DNA of 64,000 nucleotides, taken from Epinephelus fuscoguttatus. Its lineage: Eukaryota; Chordata; Actinopteri; Perciformes; Serranidae. This document shows, piece after piece, positions 22,058 through 34,600 of the stretch. The DNA is taken from assembly GCF_011397635.1 (NCBI RefSeq), contig NC_064773.1, positions 29,142,449 to 29,206,448 on the forward strand. The letters run 5' to 3'. Both the position numbers and the translations under genes were made by a program. Numbering within the stretch: position 1 is the first letter of the stretch; the number at the start of each line of letters is the position of its first letter. The notes under the pieces are model-generated. The model was not told where the DNA came from. It was given only the letters and a program-made list of their open reading frames with translations, and searched no databases.

Positions 22058-25000
22058 GTGAGAACCTGTTTTTAGTGGGATCACTTGAATGATGGATCCT
22101 ATTTGAAATGATTAATGTTGGTCAGGTTTCAGGGTATAGTTTATAAATATGTGTTTCACTGTGACTCAGGATAAGAGTAATGTTCTTCACTGTAAATAAA
22201 TGCAGTTTGAGTGAAATGTTATTTTTCCTCTCAGTCCTGCATTGTGAATTGCTGACAGCAGCAGCTCCTCTAGTTAGAGGATTAGGCTGACAATATTTTA
22301 CACTTCCCATCTCCTGACAAGACCAAAATCATCAATGTGTTCCATTCTACTTTTCCCATCAGAGATTTCTGTATTTCTGTTTTTCTCTGTGCTCTTTTCA
22401 GTGGTTTGAGTTGGGCAGGGCTCAGTCTGAACAATCTGATGCCATTTACTCACATGCACCAATCGTGCACATAAATAAATCAACATTTGAATCAAAATCT
22501 GATGACAGTTGGTGAATGTCAATCAGATCTGATCAAAAAAGGTTTTTTTTTCACTGTTTGGTCATTAATATTTGATATTGAAGAGAAATACATAAGAGTT
22601 GAAGCCAGGTTTTCAGGGCCTTTAATGACTCACTATCATGTGGTCAATTGTTATAGAGCTCAAAGTCAAGATCTTCTGGTGACATTTTTTTAAGTACAGT
22701 ACAAGTCTAAAGTTACCTAAAATCTTTCTGAATATTGTCAGCAATATCAAAGCAGCTTCAGGTCAAATACTCACACACTCACATCAAAAAGAAACTGGAG
22801 TGGATTGCAAAACTAACACAATTATGAAAACTGCTTCTGACCGAGGGCGTAGGTTTGATTTTCACATTGGTAGGGACATAAAAGTGTTCCATGGCGGCGA
22901 CCTGTACGTTGATGATTTTTTAATGCAATTTCACGTCATGTGAAACTGATCACTGCTTTATAATGCATACAAAACATACTGTATGTTTTACAATTGTGTA
23001 ATTCATTAAACAACATCTGAATGTATATAGGCTAAAGAACAGCCATAATGTCAACACAAGTTAGTCAGCTTCATCATGTTAAACATAAATAAAATAAATC
23101 AACAAAAATGTAAATGCTCCAAAATCATTATAATACAACTGTGTGCAAAATGTTGCACTTACACCCAATATCTATTACATAAATATGACTCAGTGTTGGT
23201 GTTTTTACTGGGAGCAGCGGATCTCTATTCTCCTAAGTCTCTCCTTCACACACCATGGATGCTGAAGACTGTCACTGAAGGAGCTATTATTTATAGTGTT
23301 TACACTTTATTTATTCAGACTGTTTCTATCATGTCATCTTATTACAAACATTAATTTGAACTGTGTCATCACTACATGACATCTATGATTGCTGATGGAG
23401 CATGTGAAGTGGAATTTCATGTTCTCTGGCATATAATATTGATCTAATAGTTGCCAAACTTAGCTCAGCTCGTATTAGCCCGTTAGCATCTCATTATCTA
23501 GCAAAGAGTTGCCAAGGAACGCCATTCAGTTAGCCTAACATCAGCAGGTGAATACAGAAGGGACTGAATATTGGTAGGGACGTGTCCCTACCGTCCCTAC
23601 CCAGTCCTACGCCTATGCTTCTGACCATAGATTCAATATTAATAAATGTTTTTATTTTTATTTTTTTAATATAACAAAGTCTGAGTAAAAGATCCTGCAC
23701 ACTTTAGTCCTGTTTTCACCAAAAATTTTCAGTATGGTACCTTTGGAACCAAAAATAGCCTTCAGACATGGTACCTAGACCCTAGCATTTCCACCTTTAA
23801 ATGTTGGCGGGGTTGTTGTCACTCACTGCTCTGTCCAGTACTCACTGTATTTCCTTATTATTGGTGACAAAGATGGAAGTCTGTGCCTCGTTTGTTGTCC
23901 ACAAAACGAGGCTGCAGTCCAACAAACTCTGAATAGGGCTGTCAATCAATTAAAAAAAATTAACTAATTAATCGCACAATTTTCTGTAATTAATCGCAAT
24001 AGATTGCGCGATAGATTGATTGTGTTTAATCACATTTTGCTACTTAAGACTGAAGCTTGTAACGAATATTTATTTATGCAAAATCATGAAGTTGATGCAG
24101 AATAAACACAAATAATGTATATTTAAATTCAAAGGAGAGAGAGAGAGAGAGAGAGAGAGAGAACACAGACACATACAGGACAGGGAGGGAGGGAGAGAGG
24201 GAGGGAAACACACACTCACAAGAAACAGAGAGAAACAGGGAGAGAGAAACAGCACACACACATAACTGGGAGGAGAAACAAGAAAGAAATGACTTACCTG
24301 CAAGGGTCAAGTAGTTCCTCCAGCTTTTGCAGTTTGGCAAGCTCCTGGTCAGTCAACATGGCAACCTTGCTGTTTTTGTGCGCCAGGGTGGTCGTCCGCG
24401 GAGATTTGTTTCTCTTGATCTGCTTGACCATTTCTATGATGGAATTCCATCTTGTTGGAACATCCTGAGCGAGTGATTCTTCTTTATGTCCGTGTGCAAT
24501 TTGCTGTTCCATTAATTCCTGAGCATTCGATGGACTATGCTTAAAGTGCCTGACAACCTTGCAACATTTGGCCAGAGCACTTTCAGATCCACTGTCGTTA
24601 AGGGAAACTGTGACCGTTCTTTGCAGAATGTGGGCCGTGCAGGGCAGATGTTCAAATGCACTTCTACTGTGCTAGTTAGCTGTCAGTTTTTAGCTATCCA
24701 AGTAACCAAGGAATTGGTCAATTTTTCACTCACAGGTTTCGTTATTCGCCCACGAGCACCACACTCCTGCAGCGTGGACTGGTGAGGCCCCGTAGAGGTG
24801 GATTCAGCAGGGTGTTTTGCTCTCAGGTAATACGCCAGTGATTACTTCTGTGGTAACTTAATTCGGCTTTGCAAATTGTGCAAGTTACCCTCGTTTTGTC
24901 CAACGAGCTGCCAGGCAACTTCTTAAAGTGAAACGTCCTTATCCATCTTTGCGCTGTCGGGTCTTTGCAACTGTCCTTTAGCCATGATAGTGCGGTTTGG

Positions 25001-28000
25001 CTGCTCATGTGATCAAAGATTATGGGTCAGCGGCCACAGGAATTAAACTAAACTGCATTAGTTGTGTTCATTTTTTTTAATGCGTTAAATGTTTTATATT
25101 AATCTCCTAAATTAACAAGTTAATTTTGACAGCACTAATTCTGAACAAAATAAAACAGGCTGCAGTGAGAATCTCTCTTAACAGGATATTCAAAAATAGC
25201 GGGTTTGTGCACTTAGTCCTTCTCAGGCAAGCTCGGGGGTTAAGCGTTGCCATAGCTCGACGCTATGTGCCCCTTTTTTTTTCCCTGACTGAGGATTGGG
25301 ATATTTGCAGATATGTAGATATATGCGGCCAAAATCAATACATATAAACACTTGAAGATCCCCTCAATACTAAAAGTGTCTGTCATATAAAAACTTAAGT
25401 AATGGTCCATGTTGTCATGTGGAATAATTAAGGTGTGTTGATTGAGTCACTTCGGCAGCTCGTGCATTGAGTAACATTACAAGTTGTGTTATGTTGTTCC
25501 ACCTTAAAATCCCAGCAGTTGGCCCAGTGAATGAAGTTATTTTTTTCTCCGACTCTGGCTGCTGCATGAGGCAGCAAAATGTCCTTAAATTAATTTTATA
25601 GTTACATTCCATTAATAAATTCTCCACGATATGAACAGTGGCTTCTGCCTCAGAACCAGCCACAACTTGGCCCTGAGCAGAGTGACCGTCCGCTTTTGAC
25701 CAATCAATGGACTACAGTGTTCACAGCTCCACCTTTTAGTACCAGATCTGTGTACTTGGTACCCTAACAGAAGGGGTACCAAAAATGGTAACGGTACAGA
25801 ACGGTTCCATTGGTACCATCCACAACTTTTCATAGTGGAAACAGAAAAAAACAGTTCATCTTATTAAAGATTTTTATTGTATAAACACAGCAATATGAAA
25901 AAAAGTAACCCAACACTCTGACAATCTTGTTTTGACATCATGACATCACTGGGTGTGGTTACAGATAACATAACCAACAACACATACTTCCGAGCACAGT
26001 CGTTCCTCCTTCATCATCAGCTTCATTTTACCTTCTCCTCCACTGTGATCTGTAAAGATTAATGAGAGAAAAATCAATGAAGTTTAATGGTTTTTACCTG
26101 GATTCTCTTCATCAGTGGAGTTTGTGAAAATATTGTTTTGCACTTTGAGTGTGGCTCAGTCCATTGTGTATGCAACAAAATCCAATGCATCTTTTGGCCA
26201 TGAAAATCTTCCTCTGTCAAGGGCTTCTGGGCAAATGAAATAAAATACACCAAAACATGAACTTTAGTGAACAAGACCTGCAATGCACACACACACACAC
26301 ACACACACACAACCTTTGAATTTGAATAGCATAAAAAAATGCATTCTCTCCATGGCTCAATAACCAACAACAGAGTAAGGGCCACAGGGGAAGTTGGGAA
26401 AGGTAGAGATTCCTCCAGCTAACAGATCAACTGTTCTTATCAATCCCCCAAATATACTCAGTCACTTTGAGCTTGGGCCTTCTTGACCCTTTTGCTTTCA
26501 TTAGTAAATTAGCTTGCATTTGCATTTGTTTGATGCGTCTTTGTCACCATCTCTCTCTTGACCCCCTGCCAGTTTCAGGATATAATGAAGTCCATCATCG
26601 TCCCAAAAGTTTCCACTGATCCTGACATGAATCACAGCTTCTGCACCTTCCAGCCACTCTCCCCTGAGGACACTCTGGAGGAACGCCTCCTACTAGACTC
26701 CATTGCTTGGCCTGAAACTCCACCTTTGCCAGCTCCTGTTTCCCTGGAGAATACCAGTGATCCAGCTCACAGCACCTTCACCATTCTTCCAAGGAGGGGA
26801 GGAGGACAGTGGCATGTAGGGGATCAGCTGGAGGTCATGATAAAAATGTCTGACTTCCATGGTCGTCCCAAGAAGTATGGGGGGGACTTCTTACTCGCCC
26901 GGCTCCACAACCTGAAGCTTGGTGCAGGTGTAGCTGGGCAAGTGTTGGATCATCTCAATGGGAGCTACTCTGCTGTGTTCTCTTTACTCTGGGAAGGAGA
27001 CGCACAGGTTGAGGTGATGCTAAATACTATTATGTTAAATGTGGTTGTACTGCAGGTGTGTAATCTACCTTCTACGATGGCATTGAGGGTCAAAACACAA
27101 TGACATTTCAGAACACGTAAAGAAAACAACAAAAACAACATAATTTTCCAAAGCATTTCCTAAAATAAAACAACATTTTGGAAAATACTTCGGCATTTCA
27201 AAAACTAAACATTTCACCAAACACTTCCCAAAACACTACAACAATTCAAAATACAAAATGTTTCCCAAAACACTACAACATTTAAGAAAACAAAACATTT
27301 GGTGAGACTCAAATTAGAAAAGGTAGGTACTATTGGAGAATATGCTGCTGCGCAAAAGGAGAAAGGGTGAGAGACTCAGCAGCAGAACTGTGGACTGTGA
27401 CTATCCTGTGCAGTATGCATGGAAATTAGGTACAATATAATATATTGGAATATATCTCTTGTTTTTACCCTGATGGCATGATTAAGTTGCTGAATTTGTC
27501 ACTAGTAGAGTTTATCTAATGCTCCAGGCCTGTGAGAGGCAGCAATGTGCCACAAGGTATCCAGTCCACAGGAAATCAAACAGAAGAAGAATTACTTACA
27601 TTTGTCACAGACTGACTGACAGTGTTTCCAATCCACATCAAGGAGTCCTTGTCCAATAGTAATAATAATAGTAATAATAATAGCTTATATTTATATTGCG
27701 CCTTTCAAGAGACCCAAGGACGCTTTACAGAAAAATAAAAAAACAAAGAACAAAACAAAACAAAACAGATAAACAAACAAAACAAGACAGAGCAAGATAA
27801 ACAGACTAGCTGCCAAAGGCCTGTGTGAATAAGTGTCTTTTCAGCGCAGACTTGAAAGTGTCCAGAGATGGAGCAAGGCGAATCTCCATAGGGAGAGTTC
27901 CAGAGGGTGGAGGCCACCACACTGAAGGCTCTATCCCCAAAGGTCTGCCTGTTGGTGCAGGGGATGGAGAGGAGGCCTGAGTCAGAGGACCTCAGGTTCC

Positions 28001-28611
28001 GTGATGGGGTACACTTGTGGAGAAGGTCCGATAGGTACGGTGGAGCGAGGTTGTGGAGCTATTTGTATGCAAGTAGAAGAAGTTTGTAGGTTAGGCAGAA
28101 CTTAACTGGAAGCCAGTGCAGGTGAATGAGGATGGGGGTGATGTGCTGCCAAGGCTTAATGCGGGTAAGCACCCTGGCAGCTGAGTTTTGCACCTACTGG
28201 AGCCTATCGAGAGCTTTATTGGGGACCCTGAACAGGACGTTGCAATAATCCAGCTGGGATGTGATGAAGGCATGGATCAGGGTCTCAGCCACAGAGGAGA
28301 GTGAAAGGCGGAGTCTGGAAATGTTTTTTAGGTGAAAAAAGGCAGATTTGGTTACAGATTTGATGTGTGACTCGTATGAAAGAGTAGAGTCCAGGATGAC
28401 GCCCAGGTTGCGTGCCTCTAACTTCCTTTCCCAGTGTGAGTCTCACCAAATGTTTGGTTTTCTGATATTGTTGTTTTTTTTCCCCGTTAAAGGGTTTTTT
28501 TGGGGAGTTTTTCCTTATCCGCTGTGAGGGTCTTAAGGACAGAGGGATGTCGTATGCTGTAAAGCCCTGTGAGGCAAATTGTGATTTGTGATATTGGGCT
28601 TTATAAATAAA

Positions 28612-28645
<34 letters not shown>

Positions 28646-31600
28646 AGTGTTTTGAAAAATGTTGAAGTGTTTTGTGAAATGTTGTTGTATTTTGACTCTC
28701 AGGGCCACCATAATCTTCTGTTTGATTGTTCACTAGGCTCCGTCCCCTTTAGTTACTGTCGACTGTCAGTTTATGTACAGCAGTTTGTAATAGTAACAGT
28801 GGCAGATTTAGAACTCAGATTTTAGAAATGATGCAGCTTTTTTTTCTATACAAAACTTGGGTCTCATTTGTAGCCACCGATTGTTGATTTTGTCGGCTGC
28901 AAAGTATCCCTCGCAGATTTTATCAGCTGTAGCTCGCTAGCTAGCTAATTAAACTACCCAAAGCTCTATGAGTTTGGTGAAAACAGCGACTCTAGTCACT
29001 AAGGTAACCCTGTTTTGGTGATGTGTATGATGTACATGTTGTCTAGATGTACATTTTCTGATAGTAGCACTGAGAAAGCTCCTGTGGGGAATTACTACAC
29101 AGTAAATGTGCTAGTCATTAACCTGATGTGTTTTTTCTTTGTTTATAGTAATGCTAAAAATAGCAATTATATTAGAGCAGACAAAGAGTTAATTATAATA
29201 ACTAATTAATTTCTTACACTTTTCCTGTCATGTTTTCAGTTTTGAAAACATGACAGGCAGTCATACTTTTTGAACATAAAACCATGTGTGCACATGTCTT
29301 TGTGTGTTTGTGTGTCACTTAACTTAAGAGCAGTTGTGGCAGAGATATCGTAGAGTGGGCGTGACATGGTAGCATAATCATTTATCCACTGTCTGCAATA
29401 ACCAGCCAAGAAATTATCTCATTTAAGTTTTAGTTTGGTTTGCAGAGTTTTGCAATAGTTTTAACACGTTTAGTGGACAGAGCTCTGTCCTCAGAGCATA
29501 GGACCCAAGTATGACACTCCCTGTTGTACCAGTTGTAGTTTTTCAAGGCTAGTCCTATGTCCCTCCATTGACAGCACCTTTGACAGAGTTACAGTATCTA
29601 CACTGCTCAACAAATTAAGGGAACACTTAATCATCACAGTATAACACCAAGTCAGTTAAACTTCAGGGATATCACTCTGTCCATTTAGGAAGCACAAGTG
29701 ATTGTGAATCACTTTCACCTGCTTTGGTGCAAATGAAAGTGACAACATGTGCGATGGAGAGGCAAAAGCAAGACAACCCCCAAAAAGGAAATGGTTTTGC
29801 ATGTGGTGGCCACAGACAGTTGCTCTCTCCTTATCCTTCCTGGCTGATTCTTCTCCAGTTTTGTGTTCTAGTGTCCTTGTCACTACTGGTAGCATGAGGC
29901 AGTACTGTAGCCCCTCAGGTTGCACAGGTCCAGCTCCTCTAGGATGGCACATCCATGCATGCCGTCACAAGAAGGTTTGCTGTGTCTCCCAGTTTAGTGT
30001 CAAGAGCACGGAGGAGATACCAGGAGACTGGTTGTTACACTAGCAGAGCTGGACAGGGCTGTAGAAGGGCATCAACCCAGCAGCAGACTGGTGTCTGTAC
30101 CTTTGTGTGAGGAGAAATGGGGGGAGCACTGCTAGAGCCCTACAAAATGACCTCCAGCAGGCTGCTGGTGTGCATGTTTCTGTCCATACTGTCAGAAAAC
30201 AGACTCCATTAAGTCCAGCCATTTCTGTCTAAATAAGGTAAGATAAGATAAGATAAGATAAGATACACCTTTATTGATCCCATAATTGAGAAATTTCAGT
30301 GTTACAGCAGTCAAGGGGAAAGAGTCAGATTAAAGATTTCAAAATTTAAACTTAAAAAATTAAAACTTAAAAAACTAGGCATGCAAAATAAGAACAAAAA
30401 TACAAGAAACGGCGATAAATAATAACAATAATTAAAGCTGCGAGCAGCATTGGTCAGGACCTCGGACCCTCGCTGTCAGCCTCCAGCTCACGTAGACAGT
30501 GTGAATTAGCCTATTCGTAAAAGTGGAAATGTCGATAAAACAAGCAATGTCAATAGAATGCAAGGTCATTTTTGGCAATGAACCCATGATTTGGGAGTAG
30601 AACTTTCATGGCTTCTGAAAACCAAACTACTGACGACATCAGTCACTCAATCAATCAATTTTATTTATAAAGCCCAATATCACAAATCACAATTTGCCTC
30701 ACAGGGCTTTAGAGCATACAACATCCCTCTCTCCTTAGGACCTTCGCAGCAGATAAGGAAAAAGGAGGGATCCCTCTTCTAGGACTACAGACGTGCAATA
30801 GATGACATACAGAACAGATCAACATAATACATTAACGGTAATCTGTATGACACAATGAGACAGAAGGGTAGACAGAGAGAGATGCAGGACAGACAGTAAT
30901 GTTAATAGCTTACAACAACATTAACCCTATGGGCCCTAGGCGTTTTTGGAGTATTTTTACTGCCTTTCCTTTTAAGCTCATATCACAGTCATTATAAAGG
31001 CTACATACACATGCTATATCTTGTTTTTTTCAGGACTGGGCTAACCAGATTTGCCATCATTCCATGTCCTTCTATGTGCCTGTATTTTATATTAATTTTT
31101 ATATCAATGAAAAAAACAAATCCGTGTTTCTAAATTCTTACATTTTTATATGTATCTCACCATAACAAGTTGGAAGAAGACATATTCTGCCATATATGAA
31201 GAGGGGAAACTCTCTGGAATCTGGCAATATAAGAACCATGATGGTGGGACATTCTGTCACTTCACAGCTGTCCAAAACATGTGGTTTGTGCCAGGCAGAC
31301 ATGATTGCCAGCATTTTTTCATTATTGCAAGAAATTCCATTGACTCATTCACAAGTCAAAAATGTGTTTTATCTGAAAGAAACATGCAATATTTACATCT
31401 AAGATCATAGAAAAATAGTCAGCCAAGTGCAATGATGTCCTCCAAGATAATATTTGCCACTTTGTTTGCAGTAAACAAAGTTTGTTGTTGTTGTTTTTCA
31501 GTTTCAGTTATATATTGGGGGGCATTTTGGGCATTGGGGGGGCACATGTCCCCCTCAATGTATATGGTGACTACAGCCCTGTCATGCATGCATAATTAGG

Positions 31601-34600
31601 CTACAGTTGTCTGGGTGCGCAAAGGTGAAGTGGCTGGTCTTGTCATACAAAGTTTGATGGAGTGTCAACTGGACAATATGGAGATATTTGCATCTTCAAA
31701 GCTGGACTACAAATGTGGATAGACAGGGAGAAACACATGCAAGCCTAAGACGTGGTAAGATACGATATTCCTCACTATATGAAGTGACTGATAACAAGAT
31801 CTGTATAATGGATTGTGAAGAAATTCGTCAGGTTTTTATTTTGTAGACAATAAATATGGATTTATAGCATGATGGGATGACAGCAGTGTGTGGTCCTGCA
31901 CTTTCATGTGATATGTGTGGCATTTCTGTGCGAGCCTGCATTCACGAGTAATCCATCCAAGAGTAATGTGTGTGCAGAGCTATATGAAAGCTCTGTTATT
32001 CATGATTTTAGTGTAACTTTATCATTGTTTTTCACTATGAAAACATTGGACTACCAACAAGTGAACAAAAGAACAGGTGTGAATTTGGTCGCACTATGCG
32101 TCGTTCGGGCCCATAGGGTTAATGAAAGTAATAATATCATAATTATAATTCTGGCTACTGTGGTACAATATGTTGAAAGTATATTTTAAATTCGATAGTA
32201 TATGTATGTGACAATTATATGTGTGCAGCAGCACAAGCACACATGTCACACCATGCAGGCATGTGTGCGAGTTTGAAGCTGATTTGATAAACGGTGTAGG
32301 AGAAGAAGACTTTTTTGAAGAAAGAGCAATTTTGAGGCGAAATCTTACTTTGAAAGGGCAAATAGCTCACTTCCTGTTGGAGTTAGTTCAGGGGTGTGAG
32401 CACATGATTTGTAGGTCTCGATGAGAAAAACAAGCCAGTTTTGGTTTGATCTTTCTACCACATTCCTACAGGCGGCAGCAGCCATTTTAGTGTGTCTAGG
32501 TGGCGCTAGAGAGCCCATTTTGGCACTTTTGGGGTTCATTTTTTCATTGTATCAAATTGTTTGCCAGTCCTGACATGTGTGCCAATTTTGGTGAGTTTTT
32601 GAGCATGTTTAGGGGGTCAACTGAGTTTTTTCCACATCAATGGGCCCCCATGTCATGCAGTAGGTGCCCTTTTTTCCTTTTCACCCTTGCCCTACAAACA
32701 TCCTAAGTCCACCACTGACAGAGAGAGACAAGTTAAAGAGCAGGCAGATCGAGGTGGCTTTCAGCTCCTCCCTCGTATTCCCAAACCGTAGGTCCGATCG
32801 TCAATCTGAACATACCACAAGAGAGATACACTCATTCCGAACGCATAGATATAGGTTTCATGTTTGTTGAGTCAAAAATGCGATCTTCGTCGCAAGTTGA
32901 AGATGTCTAGCTCACAGCTGACACATTTGCTCATGTTACTTCAGTGGCACTAGCTCATTTCCTGTTGGATTTAGGTCAGTGGTGTCAATGAATGATTTGT
33001 AGGTCTCGAGGAGATGAAGAAGCCAGTTTTGGTTTGATCTTCCTACGACATTCCTACGGGCCGCAACAGCCATTGTAGTGTGTGTAGGTGGCGTAAAAAT
33101 TGTCAAGAGGTTTTGTGACATGTTACATTGAAGAGGGCATAAAATCCAAACCGTTCGAGTAATGACAAAATTGTTCAGAGGAATTGTTTAGCAGGGCTTG
33201 GTCTGTCATGTGTGCAAGTTTGAAGCCAATACAATAGACGGTGTAGGAGGAAATATTTTTTGTGTAAGAGAATTTTTGAAAAATGACATCTTACTTTGAA
33301 AGGCCACAGAGCTCACTTCCTGTTGAATATAGGTCAAGGATGTCAGCGCATGATTTGTAGGTCTTGACGAGACGAACAAGCCAATTTTGGTTTTGTCTTT
33401 CTATGTCATTCGTACGGGTCACAGCGGGAATTTTAGTGTGTCTAGGTGGCGCAAAAATCGTTGGGAGGTTTTGTGAGACATCACCTGTAAGAGGCCATAA
33501 AATCCAAACCATTCCACTAGTGACAAAGTTATAAAGAAGATCTGATTAGGACGAGTTGATCTGTCATGTGTGCGAGTTTGAAGCCGATATGATAAACGGT
33601 GTAGGAGAACATGATTTCTGAAGAAAAAGTGGTTTTGAGGCGAAATCTTACTTTGGAAGGGTAAATACCTCACTTCCTGTTGGTTTAGGTCAGGAGTATC
33701 AGCGCGTGATTTGTAGGTCTCAAAGAGACGAACAAGCCAGTTTTGGTTTGATCTTTCTACGTCATTCCTACAAGCCGCAGCAGTCATTTTAGTGTGTCTA
33801 GGTGGCGCTAGAGAGGCCATTTTGGCACTTTGACAGTTAATTACTTCATTTTAATAATAATAATAATGAGCAGCAGAAGTGAATGAAAATGAGCAGTGGA
33901 TAAAGTCTGCACAGGCCTGTAATATTAGCGTGCACTGTGGCTCGTCGTAACTACCTTATGCCACTGTTTTCAATGCATACTATTTCTCTTACTACAGCCC
34001 CATTCACACCACTTAAAGTATGGAGAAATCCAAAGGTTGACGGACCTGCAATTCCTGGTTACAGTTGCTTAGCTATGATTGGACAGTCACTATTTTGGGG
34101 AGTGGTTTAGTGAATTTAGACAGTTTTCGAGAGATTGTCATTTGAAAATGAATCTGGCTTCATAAGACATCTTAAGAGATCTTTATAACTGTCTCTGAAA
34201 AGACTCCTTTGATTTATATGTGTTTTCACCTATTGCTGATTCACCTTCCCACAAGGGGTGAAAGTGCCAGAGTGAAACTGCAGGCTACCTTACTAAACCA
34301 CGCCCACTTTACCTGCCCAGGAAAGACCATAAATTGTTCGTTCACCCATCTCTCACTCTTTGCTCGCCTTCACTCTGCAGCCTTGTGTGTCCGGTGTTTG
34401 ATGTGTGCGTCTTCACAGTTAACGTGAGTCTCAGTTTATCAGTCTGGTTACTCTTGATGCTATTGCAGGTAGTTTGCTTCTTGTGCACTTATTTATTTAT
34501 TTATTTTAAGGTTTAGTGATCGGGGACAATGCACATTAATAAAGCATTTTTTAAACATGCCAGAATTAGCCAAAAGGCTATTTTACATCTGATGTCCCTG

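Larger units (their letters stand above)
23934..25137 (-). mobile_element. Internally deleted hAT transposon
   Basis: The termini TAGGGCTGTCAA and TTGACAGCACTA are inverted repeats with one mismatch. The flanks ACTCTGAA (23926-23933) and ATTCTGAA (25138-25145) are an 8-bp target duplication with one mismatch. Minus-strand pieces of a BED-finger hAT transposase remain. A GA microsatellite (24134-24161) is internal. Confidence 0.85.
23711..25850. mobile_element. Inverted-repeat DNA element hosting a nested hAT
   Basis: Imperfect inverted ends start CTGTTTTCACC on the left and, read inversely, CTGTTTCCACT on the right; both continue into ATGGTACC..TGGAACC. The family was not recognised and the target duplication is unclear. 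A hAT element sits inside at 23934-25137. Confidence 0.55.
27074..28707. mobile_element. Inverted-repeat element with interrupted right arm
   Basis: The left arm (27077-27315) starts TGGCATTGAGGGTCAAAACAC and ends near CATTTGGTGAGACTCA. The same sequence occurs inverted at 28437-28477 and 28646-28707. The right arm is split by a TGAT-tailed retroposon end (28478-28645). A related left end occurs at the same place in copy 2 (60343-60440), so the element predates the duplication. Confidence 0.6.
30436..33850. repeat. Composite teleost repeat with ~356-bp tandem units
   Basis: It starts TTAAAGCTGCGAGCAGC and holds units marked by CACTTCCTGTTGG, GATTTGTAGGTCT, CCAGTTTTGGTTTGATC and GTGTGTCTAGGTGGCG. 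The CTTCCTGTTG marker lies near 32370, 32957, 33316 and 33673. The last three are about 357 bases apart. A TGAT-tailed retroposon (30650-32240) splits the first unit. All reading frames in the units are broken; no function recognised. Confidence 0.7.

Noticed and set aside
27014..27103. Read-through of exon 3 to 27103
   Set aside because: Only splicing at 27013 restores the conserved MLVHP motif with exon 4, and copy 2 has the same donor position.
34209..34427. Similar 72- and 90-codon frames at 34209 and 39628
   Set aside because: They are the same LTR sequence in the two ends of the BEL/Pao element and have no protein meaning.
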